A stretch of DNA of 64,000 nucleotides from Casuarius casuarius (taxonomy: Eukaryota; Chordata; Aves; Casuariiformes; Casuariidae): the NCBI GenBank assembly GCA_003342895.1, contig PTFA01000305.1, positions 496,001 to 560,000 of the forward strand, written 5' to 3'. Position 1 is the first letter of the stretch. Every line of letters begins with the position of its first letter. A program made the translations under genes and the position numbers. Under the pieces are notes generated by a model. It ran no database searches and was not told the DNA's origin. It worked only from the letters and a program-made list of their open reading frames with translations. Shown piece by piece: positions 27,944-41,576 of the stretch.

Positions 27944-29199
27944 CCTTACTGCTACTCTTTAGCAAAGCATTTGGAAGTGAATCTACCAGAAGAGCTCAGT
28001 ACCAGAAGTATGACATATTTCCTTTTGCTCAACGTCATGATTTGCAATAGAGAATGCTGGGAACCGAGGATGTCATCAGCCCCCGAGCTTCCCATTTGCA
28101 AAGTGACAGAAGTCTATCCTCGCAAGACTGACACCATATGATGTTGTCAGCAATCCGCAGTGTAACACAGCTACCCAGTAATGCAGAGTTCTTGTAGCAG
28201 GTAAGGGAACATCTTTAGCCAGAAAAGCAGGAAGGAAACTAGCAAGCACAAAACCATGGCTACTTTAACGAAACCCATCAAATAGCAGCTCTTTAGCTCT
28301 GACAACACAAGTGGCCAAATGCTGCAGTCCAGGTTCTGGCTGAGTGCTGTATCTTACAAACAGTGGAAGAATATGTATTACTGCAGGAAAGAAAAATGCA
28401 GCAATCCAGGTCTTGAGGTTTCTTTGCTTGCTTGTTATTAAATCCTCTTGTTGATAAATGAAAAACTCAGTATCAGAGAGATTTTGTGCTTTAAATCTGC
28501 CTTCAATTTAATAGGGCAAGTTTGAGTGAATAAACCTGCATCTTTTCTTGTCTGTATGATTTCTCATGGAGTGAGGCTGTGAAGGGGAAAAAGAAAATTT
28601 CAGAAATCCAAAAGCATGTAGGGTGAGAAGAAATGCTCACAGGAAAGCTCTTGCAGATATGTTGTTGCAGACCCAAATTCCATCTATCTGTGTGATCTTA
28701 ATCACCAGCACATCTAAGCACCTCAAGTTATCTCCAGTGTTCCCACAATTGCCTTGTGAAGTGCTATTTTGTAGACATGAAACTGAGTGACACAGAGGAG
28801 CAAAATTTGAGCATAACTTAAATTCATCAAGAACAAAAAAATTGCCAAAAATCCTGGTCCAAAAATTGAAAATGACTAGTCTTACCTTCCAGTATGAGCA
28901 GCAAATAATACTGCTTAATATATGCTGCTTTGTAGCCTTCATCTCCACCACAACCAACTTTGGCCAGTCATTTAAATTTCTCTGTAAATTTGCATCTCAT
29001 GGGACCTTGGGTAGAAGGAACCCCTTACTGCGTGAGGGATGCACAAACATCCTAATATGTGTCACAGAAAAGGCAACCCAAAGGAAAGACAACAGAAGTC
29101 AAAGGGACAGAACAGTGCTGCCCTTTGGGAGAACTTACTTTCTTCATTCATGCTCGCAAGAAAGCCCTAGCTAGTTTCACTAGCAGTAAGCAACGTAGA
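27944..29199. other. Intergenic, nothing recognised
   Basis: No supportable feature. Confidence 0.55.
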
Positions 29200-29345
29200 A
29201 AGTAAGGCAGAGGCACTTGTGGGCACGCATCCAGCTCCAGGGCAACACGCTTGGGCGCCGGCAGCCAGAGCACCGTGGTGCTCTCCTGTGCCTCTGCGCA
29301 CCTGGCGGAGCAGGTGCCCCCAGACCTTTCCCTGTGCCCCCTGCC
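29200..29345. promoter_or_regulatory. Small isolated CpG-rich islet, possibly regulatory
   Basis: Roughly seven or eight CpGs within about 130 bp and G+C well above the surrounding sequence, including TTGGGCGCCGGCAGCC and CTGCGCACCTGGCGGAGC. An inverted repeat AGAGCACC-GT-GGTGCTCT lies at 29267-29284. It could be an enhancer, a distal promoter or a remnant of a GC-rich mobile element; the sequence does not decide. Confidence 0.35.
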
Positions 29346-32300
29346 TCACTGAGCAACCCTTGCCTTGTTAGCCTGCAAGTGGAAAACTAGCCCAGTGCAT
29401 GATGACATGCCATTCTGGAGAGCCTATTTAAAAGGTTAATAACTTTAAAAATCCAATTAAAGAGTCTAATTAGCTAAAATAATCTGTAAAGTAAAGTAAT
29501 CAAAAAAAAAAGTCTGCCTATTAAATCTCAAACTAGGTGAACATAATAAAGATTAATCTCTTCTTCATTTTTTCTTAGGCACCAAAAGGATGCTGGAGAC
29601 TTTGCTGAGCACCTCTGTCTTCAGGTGGGTGTCGTGATGAATGCCTTCCTCAGAGCAAGTTCAAACACAGCAGAAAAGCTCAACTCACAGACCTCAGGTA
29701 CTATTGCGATGCTGATACTTCAGTCCTGAGAGATGGCTAAGGGACACTGTCATACATCCTAGAAAAGAGACTAAATTGCCATTTTTTGAGCAGCTATATT
29801 GGCAAGATGAGCAAGCAGGACCTAAATTATCTCATTTGCTAGAAATAGTGGCAGTTAAAATATGGTGTTGAAAATTATAGGTGGCAATATCATGTCCTCA
29901 CTCAAGTATCTCTGTGGATTTTTTCCTTTATGATTTACACCAGGTTAGATCAACTTATTTTCACTATTAGTTCTTCACACACACACATTTCCAAACAGGG
30001 CAAGAAGCCTGTTAGTCAGTTACTAACCCAGTAACGACTGCTGGTTCTAGGCATCCACTGAAATCCCATTCCAAATTTTGTAGACCATATTTTCTCTTCC
30101 CTACTAGACATCAAAAGCAATCATATAAAATAAACTGAAATAACTAATCGCATAAAAACTTAAAGAAAACTCCAACAAAAACTCCCCAAATTCCGGCGTA
30201 CCGGCTTTCCTGAAACTGTCATTAGCTCTTAACCTCAAGGACAGATTAAACTCACAATACATCAGATCATTTTTAAATGTCTTTTAATAAACTATCCTTC
30301 ACCCTTAAAAAACCCATTTTCTCAGGCACCATAGGGATTCAAAAAGCCCCACCAATTTCCTAGGAATGCTTCATGGGAACCTGCCCATTCTGCCAAAGCA
30401 ATTTAATTGGTAGAAATCAAAACATGAATTTCGCAGGAAAAGAACCAGTCGCTATAAATATAGTACCACTAGTCACTCATTTTAAAATCAGAAAGCTGTT
30501 TAGTATGAATGGCTACAGTGATTACAGCCATCAGAAAAACTACTGAAAGAAACCATCTTCCATAACAAAATAACCTAATCACTTAAGGCTTTCTGTGTTA
30601 AAATACCTTGTTTGACCTTGTGTCCAATCCAAGCTAGTTTTGCATTAGAAAAAGGAAAAGAAGAAACTGTTCTGATTCACATGAAGACATTATCAGCAAA
30701 AAGTGTAAAATTATTTTCCCTTACTACAGACAGATGCAGGTATGAAACGTCATAACCAAAAATAAACTAATGCCCACAGGACCTCTAATATGCCTTTCTG
30801 CACAGGCAGGCAAGCGTGGGGTTAACTACTGAAAAATCAAAATTATTTTAAAAGGTTTTTAGCTTTTTAATGACTCAATTAGCTTTGGTGTTCATTCAAG
30901 AATTGGGCATTAGAAACATCTGTAAGAAACTCATTCTACATATCCTGTAAATAGTTAAAATAGGTGAGCAGTGGTTACCAGTACACTTTTCTGACCTTCT
31001 AAGACTCAAAAAGAACCAAACAAAAAAACAGAACAGAAGGACAGCTATTTTACTTAGGACTTGACTGGTGGAAAAACACTGCCGCTTTGCTGGAAGAACA
31101 ATTTTTAATCACCAGCAGATGTCACTCCTGTTCCACAAAAACACAGCTGCAAGAGCTGTTTTTATCTCATGGGAAGAGATGCTACGCAAATTCCCACTTC
31201 TACACAGGAGATGACTAGGTAAACAAATCTCACTGGAGTCATGCAAAAGGACCTATAGGAGCTCCTGGTTATGGGACTCATGTACAGCACATGTGTTTTG
31301 ATAGAATGAGCAAGTTTGTCAAAATAGCCAAAAGACATTAGCACATCGGTGCGCTGACAACTTGAGTTTGAAGCTCTTTGGACATTGGCTTCAAAGTGTA
31401 AGAAATGAGACCTCCTGCCTTCCTGTGATCAAAAGCCTTTTGTGTAAGGGGCAGAGAGCACATGATGTTCTTATCCTGAAGTCTTTCATAGAATTATGCT
31501 CTGAGTGCAAGCAGCACCTGGTGGCTGCTGCTCTACAATTTCTGATCACTAAAAGTCAGACTTCAATACTTTCTGTAAATCTACATAGTAAGAAGAAGTT
31601 TGAAATAATCCACAGTCTTTTTAGCCTGGAGGTTAAAAACCCCACAGCCTTCCCAGATAAGTAACTGTCTGGGAAACAAGATTCCACCTCTTAGGGAAGC
31701 ATTCTCATTTTTAATTGAGAGGGGCACTGATACATTTTAGGCCTTCACAAGCTCTGAATTATTACCTGAGACAACACATCATTTGGGATTCTGATCACTT
31801 ATACCACTAAGCTCTCTAGAAAAGATAACATTAAGAGTATGATGAGAGTAAAAACAAACCAAACCTAGTCCAGACAAAACCCATAGGCATTGTAAAATGT
31901 GAAATGTAAAAGCATTTTAAATAACACATATGTTTTCTACACTTAAAAAGCAAGAGCTATTCAAATTAATGTATTCGTTTTAAATGACTTCCTATGTAGG
32001 TCAGCTGAAATACTCAACAGGAAAGCGCTATATAAAAAGTTACTTATAGCATGTCATTGAGAGCTCCAGTGAGAACTTCCAGAATTCTAGTTTCAGGAGG
32101 GAAACCACTTAAGATAAGAAATAGAAACCTTTCAAATATTACAAAACAGTAGGTAAGAGCATGGTCAAAATTAAACCAATAGGAAATTTCAAATAGGTTA
32201 ATTGGCTGTCCTTCCCCCCCTTGGTAGGTTGTTGTCATGCAAGATTTTTCAGAAACAAAAGTTTCCTTTTCACACATCTGTGTTCATTTGCAGACTGTCT

Positions 32301-34829
32301 TATGACATTTTAACATGAGTGTTTATCTTTCTCAGGTGTAGAAGACCTACTATTAATGCTGAGATTTGTAACTGTGGGATGTAACATGTACATGACAGCA
32401 CGCTGTGCTGGTGCAAAAGAGTCTACTGCAAAGTCTAATTGAACAAGTTTGTATAGGGAGCTTTGTCAATACCTAAGGGGAGAGACCACAGACCACCAGA
32501 AGAGCTAGCTCATTACAGTCTCATAGCTCTTAACTCTGCCTGAAATGGTTGTAAGGATGAAAGCTTATGTTTTATTCTGCAAAAGTTTTTGTTCAGCCAT
32601 GAAACAGGATTTTTTTTGTTAGTGGGAACCACTTTCCAGTGGAAGCATTACTAGTGAAGGGAAGAAAGGAGACTGGTCCTGTAAAGATTTCTTCTTGGTC
32701 CATCTTCGCCAGTGAACTGAGAAAAAATAATTGACAAAATTTTTAAAAAGCCACAAAATTTGATGGAAGGGTGTACATTGCCACAAGTCAGTCAGAATTG
32801 CTGTGTAACTGAGATTAGTCTAAGAGCTGGATTCACTTGTGTACAGGTTTAATAGAGGATTCTCCACTTGGCTGTTGAGGAAGAAAGAGTATCACTTCAT
32901 TTATCTGACCAGGCTTGTGTCCTGGAGAAGAAAGATTCAGAAGAGACTTCGTTTTATAGTAAGCGAAAATGAGCTTCCAGGTGTGACCCGAACAGGACAC
33001 CATCAAGGCAGGCACTCACTCAAGAAAGCAGGCTGCTGCTAGACAGACTCATCAGTGCTGTTGGTTGCTCTGCCAACATGCGAGCCCAGGAATCGCAGGC
33101 TTGCTGATCACGCAGGGGACGGACAGGTCGAGGTGTACAGACAGTGACTCTTTCAAAAGGAGGGGTCTTCTCCCAACAGAAGCTATTGCTTCCCACTTCC
33201 AGAAACAGTGTGCCTGGCTCTCCAGGACTCCTGTCCAAAACATGCTCTTTTCTTCTCCTCCTTCTACAGCAGAAGGGAGCCTCGCTCTTCCTCCTCTTAT
33301 GGCAAATCTCAGCTTTGTCTACATAGCTGAGAAGCCTTGAGCTGATCAAATGGAAGATGCGGGAATGCAGCAGCTGTACTTTCTCCCACTTTTTGCACAG
33401 ATCCTGAAAAAATAGCTGTGTCCTTTCGCACCGCATTGAGTGTTTTTGTAGATGATAAGACTTCTAATGTCTCTTTGATCTCTGCTGGGATGAAACTCCA
33501 CAGGACTTTTACTCTGAAATCAAGTTCTAGACTACAGTACTTCAGGGGTCTCAACATTTACTCTTGGTCTGGTACTTCTTTTTAGACATTCTTTGTAAAG
33601 CAGCCTTTACAGCAACCCTTCTAAACACCATTTATAACAATTAGCACAACACTTAAAACCAAATTATTCAGTCTTAATAGCAGAGACAAAACATAAGATA
33701 AATCAGTTTAAAAACTGTCTATATTACAGACCTCAACTAGAGCTTACCATTCTTTGTTAGGTACCTTAGGCCCTCTTGTAGCCCTCTTTACCAAAAGACT
33801 GCTTTCTACCCCCAAAAAGAGGAATATTATACCCTACCATGAGCCCATTACTTAGTTTCACAAGCCAGCTAACAAGATAGAGGTAACCGCCAAGTTTTAT
33901 AACTTCACTTTCGGTTGACAATAGCCCTCTGAACTCAACATGCTCTTCATTCCTTATAAGTGAGAATTGATGTCACATAGTTATAAAACAAGCCTCCTGA
34001 AAGCAAACATACATAAAACAAAATACTCATAAAACTACTGCAGAGCAGTTCAAAATCCATCATAAATACTTTTGAGTCAGTATTTTCAGGTATACCTCTA
34101 TTCAAAAACCAAAGAGAAGAGAATAACACACTATCGTCTTCCTAAGGGATTGTGGCTAGTTTTAACACTTGCTAGATTTCACCTAGTGGCTTTTATTTTC
34201 TTAGAAAAGGGACTCAATTTTCCAAATCTTGTGGGACACTGTGCTAACAGAGAAATTATTTAATTTCATTACTAATTATAAAACATCATTATGGCTCTCC
34301 TTCTCTGTCAACTACAACTAGCACGTAATTAGCTCCATCACTTTCCCTTTCAGATAATTTCAGATAATTTCACAGAGCACAAAACACTAAAGAAAAAAAG
34401 AAACCTTTTAAGAAGCCTGGACATCACATTATGACACTGTGTCCAGTGTGAGAGATATGAATGATTGCAAACCAAAGCAGTACTAATTTCCTTGTTCAGT
34501 GCAAAGCATTAGAGCAATAGGATTAGATTGCACAAAAAAAGGGGAGAGGGAACCCAATTCTTTGAACACAGCAGCACATACCATTGTATGCAATGTACAT
34601 TCTACAGAATGAATTATGAGGGGTTTGAGCATTTAGAAAACAGAAAACAAAGTGAGAGAAAACCCAGGCATGGTTAAATCATCAAATAACATTTAGAAAG
34701 TTCTCAAATACCCCCAAATATTGCAATGAAAGTATCATATTATTGTTGCAGACACCATGTAGAAGTGATTATTGTGTGGTCATAATAAAACCAAGACACC
34801 GAGCAGAAATGGAGCATCACATCACCTAA
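29346..34829. other. Intergenic, nothing recognised
   Basis: A moderately GC-rich stretch at about 33,050-33,300 has several CpGs and overlapping open frames with no recognisable product. A 10-bp tandem duplication (CAGATAATTT) lies at about 34351-34370. Confidence 0.5.
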
Positions 34830-35160
34830 ACCTCAGTGGTGGAAAAAAACCCCACAGAAACTCTTTGCATCAGCTCAGGATACTGCCTGTTCCCAGGAGA
34901 CTTCTTTCCCCAGCAGTGGTTGGGGTGCAAGATGGCACTGAGGGCCTTCTAACCTCTCTCCACTGGTCCTGCCCTCTGGAGGGGACATCCTCCTCTGGGC
35001 CTACAGCTCCCACTCATAAGGGCTTGGCAAGGCCACTGCTACTGGCTCCTGGAGAAAAGGGAGCAGGACTCTCTTAATTCTTCCTTCAGGCCAAGTCAAG
35101 GGAGAGGTGCTGCAAGTAGCACTGCCCAGGAGAGGGCAGAAGCACATGGAACACAGGGCA
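34830..35160. other. GC-rich intergenic patch
   Basis: Unusually GC-rich for the window, with polypurine and polypyrimidine blocks. A 101-codon plus-strand frame (34772-35077) overlaps it but resembles no known protein. No repeat family recognised. Confidence 0.4.
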
Positions 35161-36000
35161 GACACGCAGAAAAGAAAACTAGGCCAGCCTTGGCCAGAAG
35201 TACCAAAGATGCTGCCTAATCATTTGTATAGCAAGTAGCTGTAGTAGTATTGCTGTTATTGACCACAACCATCGCATGGTCTTGGATCTGGGGTGGAGGG
35301 TATGATCAAAGCTGGCTATTTGGCCACTTGCTGTCAAATACAAGAATTTGAATGGAGATCTCAGGGCCATAATCAGAGGTAAATCTAAAGGCAATCCTGT
35401 CCAGCATATGTCAATCATCCATTCAGCATTCCTCTACTACTAAGAGTTAGTATTTGGCCCCAATGCCTCTAATTTTGTTAAGTAACTTGATAGTAAAGGT
35501 AGGCTTGATTTACACAGGGGTGCTCTGCATCTGTTAAACCAGCTTTGGCAGCAGAAAGGGAATTCAAATGAGCTTTGCATGGCCCCACAGTTCCCTCTGG
35601 AACCTGGTCTGCAGGGGAAAGAGCAGCAGGAGCTCCACCCACACTCACGGTGGACATGAGGTCCTCAAACTTACCAGTGCCATTTTAATTTCAAATTCTG
35701 AAATTGAAGGAGATGCTGAAGTGAGGAATTGTATCACCTCGTCAAGCACCTTTCAGCAACCAAGTAACTAAAATCACCAACTGTGGAACAACTACGTGTG
35801 TGCCAAATGCAATGACAACTTTTAATCTCAACACATTTCCCTTTAAAAATTCAAAGAGAAATTTTACATGTTCCAAAACAAGGTGTACTTATTAAAAACA
35901 GACTGGAGCATGGAAGGGAGGAGATAAGAAACTTTTTGACCATCCAAATTCAGCTTGGACTTTCTAGAACAATATTCTTTCCCTCAGAGAAAAGTTGGGG
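35161..36000. other. Intergenic, nothing recognised
   Basis: No supportable feature. Confidence 0.55.
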
Positions 36001-36030
36001 TTTTTTTTGGGGGGGGGGGGGGGAGCAGGG
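36001..36030. repeat. T8-G15 homopolymer junction
   Basis: Eight T followed by fifteen G and then AGCAGGG. The same T-then-G arrangement recurs at 57865-57884. Confidence 0.9.
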
Positions 36031-39000
36031 AAGGCAGGAAAGAGGTTTGTTTTGTTTTTTAAACAACCTGCTTCATGAGATACAAATCCAAGCAAAACAG
36101 CTTCATGAACAAATTATAAAAATAAATTACCTTGGCCTGTTAAAGGATTTTTGATAACATAGGCTCCATAGATCAAAAGTTTCTGACAAAAACCTAACCC
36201 TCCAACCTCTCCCTAAGAAAACGATCTTTTTCAAATTACACTACTTGATACTGAGTTTTTATTGCTTAAGAACTTACTGGAAAAAATGTGGGGTTTTTTT
36301 CTAATTTGTATAAAAGGTTACTATGCTTATCTAGTAAAATTCTAGTTCTATCTTACAATTACAAATTACCTATACTGCAAAAAAATCAAGTTTTTTCAAC
36401 CCCTTAGAGTCCACAGTTGAACTAAGACTTTAACTGCCACAGATTAAAGGTCACAGATAAAACACAAGTTTTGTTCCTTGAAGGAAGTCTACAGGAATTC
36501 TTGTTCTCTCCTTGCTGACTGCACATCTGTGAAATACAAATGTGTCTAGAGAACTTTAACGTAAATCATAAAGATGATACAACTTTATATACGAAGTGAT
36601 AGGAAATAGCTGCATACAGAACACAGATATGGGCAGGGAATATACAGATAACAGATTAGACACAGCACAGCGAGACCCAATAGCTTTTTGCCAAAGTTTA
36701 TGTTTGACTGCAATTTTAATAACTCCTGATAAAATGTGAAGATCAGGTAAGATGAAGTGGTGAAGATTATTCAACATTAGGAGCAGCTTCTACAGCCTTC
36801 ACAAACCCAGAGAGATAGGGTTGTGATTCTGCACTAAACAGATCACCCCTCACACTTCTAAAATGCTCATTCAGTTCAGAGTGTGCTCGGTTAATTTAGA
36901 CACCAAGTTAATCAAAAATTCTTTTTTAGAAAGCATGTCAAGAAGCAGCACAGAGAAAATCTGCAGCTTGAACTAAGTAAGTATCCATACCTTTCCTCAT
37001 TCAGCCTCTCAGATGTTCAGCTACCAGATACAAGGTGTGTGGACTGTGATATTTCACCTGCATGCACATATACACAAGAGCGGAGATGAGAATTGAAGCT
37101 CCTGTTACTAAGATGGAAGTGGAAGTATCCTGGTTTCTGTATCACTAGCTATACCTGGTAATGAAGGCATGGTGGTAAGACCAGCTGATGGTAAAGCAAA
37201 AACCACACAAGAAGGCTTGGAAGAATGGATACTCTAGTGGCTTAAACAGGGAGCAACAGGGCAGAGGGGAAAAAAAAAAAAAAGAGAGAGAATGAAAGAA
37301 GCATGGAAACAAAACACCTTTATTTGAAAAGTACTTCAAATAAGACATGAAGGAACAGATGAATGGTGATCATGTCCTTGATAATCATGATGAATCCAAC
37401 CAGAGACCACCATCCTAAAATAAGCCTTTTCCCAGCCTGTAAGAAAGGATTTGGGGGTGCTCCTTACCACTGGAAAGGAAGTCAAGATGTTCTTTGGAAG
37501 TGCTGGTTCAAGAGGCCGTGTCTTAGAAGTGCAAATTTCTTCCTGCTACTTAATGTGCATACTTGAAATTCATGGAGAAGAAAAAAGTTCCTAGTCAAGA
37601 CCAAGATTTTAGAGATGTGTAGAGAAGTGACAGTAAAGCTGGAGTATGCAACTGTACAGTAGCAATGGCAGAAGCTGCAAAAGTTTTGTGGCTTGGCGCT
37701 CTCAAGAATCAAAACTGAAATAGAAGAGCTGAACAAAGCAGAAATGATCTGCTGATGGAAACTCAATGAGGTGAATGCTGATAGCTTTGGTTTGCCTACA
37801 AAGAAAGAAGCTCCTAAGGAATTAGACTGTTTTCGGCTAAAAGCTTATCCATCAAGTCTGGGATTTCAAAAGATCTTCAAGGACACAATAAATAAATGAA
37901 AACTGAAAATCAATCACATGGAAAATAATTCTATTTCATTGGAAGGAATGACTCCCCTTTTGAATTCTACCTACTGCACTTTGCTAAAAGACCTCTTTGG
38001 ATAAGAGCTTTTTTATATCTATATTAATCTCCACTCCAAGAGCAAGTAACAGATAGCTGCAACCACTTTCCTCTCAATGCCATGACTGATGCCCGTTTTT
38101 TTTGCATCCTTCTAGACATAAAGACAGAATATTTTAAAAATATTAATGTAAAATGCTGCACAGATGAGGTGATTTATGATATACTTTGAATGGTGCGCTT
38201 TTTCATCAACACTCTTAACTTGTGTTTATATATAGCCTTCCACGGACTTTTAGACTCATTGGATTTTGAGAAAAGGAAAGTTAACACGAAAATGAAGAAT
38301 ATAAACCACAACCCACTGTGCTTCTTCATGGGCTCTTACATTTGTTGGATAGTATCAGACTGTTTCACATGTGTTTCTATTTATATCAGTTACTTTTCTG
38401 GAGCAGCAGTTTTCACATGCATATTGCAGTAGTAAATGAAAAATAAACTGAAAGATATTTGGGTATAATACAGACATGAACAGGTTTTTATTTTTTTCTA
38501 ATGCTGGAACATGATGCATATGCTTTTAAATATTCCTCATAAGTCATGATTTCTAGAGCAAATCTGCTCATTGTATAGTCATTCACTGCTGTTAAAGCAC
38601 AGATTTTCCAAAAAGCAAAGGTAACTCAATAATGAGGTTCTAGTCTACCCATCTGATGTTTAGCAAGGTTTCCAGATGACCATTCCTAACAAGTATAATT
38701 CACTCCAATACTTTTCATTTGTTCGAACTAATTCTGCTGCTGCTCATGGTCTTCTGCTAGACTGGAACTAACAATCTCTATGACAGCTTTAACTAGTGAC
38801 AACAGTACTTCTGATACTGACTGAAACATCAGTGAAAATGCAGCAATACGGTAAGTCACCTGTAAATATGACACAGGAGTGCAAAAAAAATGGCATGTAT
38901 CTGAGAAAGACTGCAGTGCCTTCGGAGTCCTTCATTTTATGAAGCAAAAATCTGAAAAAAAAATAAAAATAAAAAAAATCCTTGCATTTAATTCATGGTG

Positions 39001-41149
39001 CAGGTGATTTAGTAAATGACTTCTGGTTAAATTCTCTTATTCCTTCTATGATCTATACACTGAAAAGGCCTGATAAAGTCTCATGTTTCCCACAATGAAA
39101 AGAAAGTATTTACTTATGTAATTCAGTCAGAGATTATTAGTTAGCCAAATGAACCTACACGTACTTAAGTATGTTATGTGCTGGGGTAGTGAATGCGAGC
39201 TATCAGCTATCTTACTGCGACAAATAAAGCAAGCATTTTAAAAACAGTATCTTAATTATTTAGCTGCAGGTTTAAATTAATACAGGATATTTAAAAGATA
39301 TTTTAATATCTTAAAAAACCCTACTCTACTGTTCAGACCTCAATTCTACTCAAAATTCATGTCATTACAAATGAATATATATTTACCTTCAGTACTATGA
39401 ACTTACCAATTATTTTTATATTTTAAGAAAGTGAATAAACCCTGAAACTAAAAGAACAAATAATCTTGTCCTTGCTTGCTTTCTTATAATTTACAGATCT
39501 TAGATATTCTTCCCAAGTACAATATTTTCTTCCTGTTTTTCCTCAGAAAGTGTGCCTTTCTCTCATTTTACACAGAAGATTACACAGATTATATGGCAGG
39601 ATCTGCAGGGCTAGCGGGGAGCTTTTCTTTAAAGCTTTTCACAAACACATGAATTCCAAACCTGCTAGCAATAAAGAAATATAAGTCCTCTTTCACTTTT
39701 AATTGCTTTTAGCATTACTGAAGAGGCAAAGGAGAAGTTTAATCTGTTCAAAACCTTGTTTAAAAGTAAACAGTGTTAATTAAGCATATTATTCAGTTTC
39801 AAATGAAATGTGCAACAGATGCAAAACATGAAATCCTTTAAAATGCATCTTCACTCTTTTCACAATATACATCTCTTTCTCCCTGAGAAGGTGAAATTTG
39901 AGACGTCAATAGCTTCAGCCAGAAAAAACAAACTAAAACACAAAAAATCCTGCTGAGTAGTACTGCAGTGGTAAGAGTTCAATTTTTTTTTTTTAAATTG
40001 TTAATTAAATAAATGTATGGATTGACAAAATATGGCGGGCTGCAAGACTGAAAACAGAAGAGGAAAATACCCTTTAACAAATTCTGAAGTGAAGCCCATG
40101 CTCTATTTACCGTATATTACAATTCATACATCTCAAAAGTGAAAAACTTTCAAGACTGATTATGTGCTAACACTGAAGTCAGCCTCTACTTGCATGTGAG
40201 AGGCCTACATTTATATCCATTATGTTTATTGTTGGTCTGACCTTAATCAATCCTCCTCTCCTTCTGTGCTATTTCTTTAGTAGAAATTAGAAAACATCCC
40301 ACTTGAAAGCCTGTAATAAAAAGTCGAGTGCCGCTCCAATAAAAACATACAAACAAATATTTACATATTTTACTGTTCTAACACAAAACGTTCTCTATAA
40401 AGAATAGGAATCAAAATGCTGTTAGGTAACAGGATTACCTAAAGACACATAAAATTTTTTTTCCACAAAATAAGTTTTTTCATTAAAACCAGACAGTATT
40501 TCAGTTCTACAAAACAAGCTATATAGATCTTTTCTTTCACTTCTCTCAGAAATTCAATTAGAGCAGATAGAAGGTTTCTAAGATCTTTTGTTGCAACAAC
40601 AGCAACCCATTTCAAGGAATTAGTGGAAGGTTTTATTTCTGGTCATTTACATGACTAAAATAACAATTAAAAAACTGATGAACTCTTAAGTTTTGCAAAG
40701 CCCACTTTTTCCAAGCTCTCATTTACTCTACTCAAATAAGTGTCTAGAAATCTTGCTGAGAGTCTCTGTATAATATATTTCTACTGAAAATAGTTTTAAT
40801 TGCTTTTTAAAAAGTTTTTTCTAAGAATAGAAGGAGGGTGCCATTATTATTTAGCTTCAGAAGCCAGTCCCTACCATCAGAATAGACTTGCCATGGCCAC
40901 ACAAAAACAAGTGTTGAGGTGCAGTGTCATACACACCAGTAAAGAATATACAAAAACCATAGTGTATAATACTGTGACAGTTTTTCCAATATATTCACAT
41001 ACAGTAATCTCCAACTACCTGTAACTAAACTGGCCATAAAACCTGAAGAACCTTGTCTATAAATCAAGTAACCCATCAATATACTGTATCTCTTCTAAAA
41101 ATACCCGTATTTTACACTAATATACAAGGTATCTGCTTGCAAACACAGG
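36031..41149. other. Intergenic / possible extended USP25 3' UTR, nothing recognised
   Basis: AT-rich, with an A14-(GA)n run at about 37270-37291. Its right end could be transcribed as an extended USP25 3' UTR if distal poly(A) signals are used. No other gene seen. Confidence 0.5.
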
Positions 41150-41576
41150 AGTAGCCATAAATAAAATTTTATTCTTTCATTTCATTTACAAGCTACCAAG
41201 TACCATGTATTTACACAGCACTGGACACTTAAAGTAGTTGCAGTCACAAAATGATCCAGACAGCTGTTGATAAAGTAAAGGATCTTAAGATAAAAGCAAA
41301 GTAATACTGTAACAGATAAGTGGCAAAAAAGCGGTTTTGCCATAATAATCAGACTTACAATGTTGCATCAATTCTGGTTGAAACGACTGAGCCCCATGCG
41401 ATTCTCAGCTTTAATTGTTTGCAGTCTGGCTAAAGTTTGTACAGTCATTTCTCTTTTGCAGTTATTAAAATAAAAAAAGTTAAAAACTATAGCAGCAACA
41501 AGCAAACCCTGTGACAGGAAGGCAAGGTTTAAGAACTAAAAAAGTTTATATAATGTGCTTAGGAAGGTTGCAGAAT
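41150..41576 (-). other. USP25: USP25 3' untranslated region, approximate
   Basis: On the minus strand the first poly(A)-signal variant after the stop is ATTAAA at 41410-41415. The first canonical AATAAA is at 41168-41173, followed by a GT-rich stretch (CCTGTGTTTG) about 25-35 bases further on. Cleavage near 41150 would give a 3' UTR of about 430 bases. More AATAAA sites further along (for example 40632-40637 and 40225-40230) allow a longer UTR, so the left boundary is a guess. Confidence 0.5.
41168..41173 (-). terminator. Candidate USP25 polyadenylation signal AATAAA
   Basis: This is the first canonical AATAAA on the coding strand after the USP25 stop codon, about 400 bases downstream, with a GT-rich element beyond it. 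The hexamer is common by chance in AT-rich DNA. Confidence 0.45.

Noticed and set aside
33020..33436. 138-codon minus-strand open frame in a moderately GC-rich patch
   Set aside because: Several overlapping frames are open on both strands at once, the usual effect of higher G+C; no recognisable protein.
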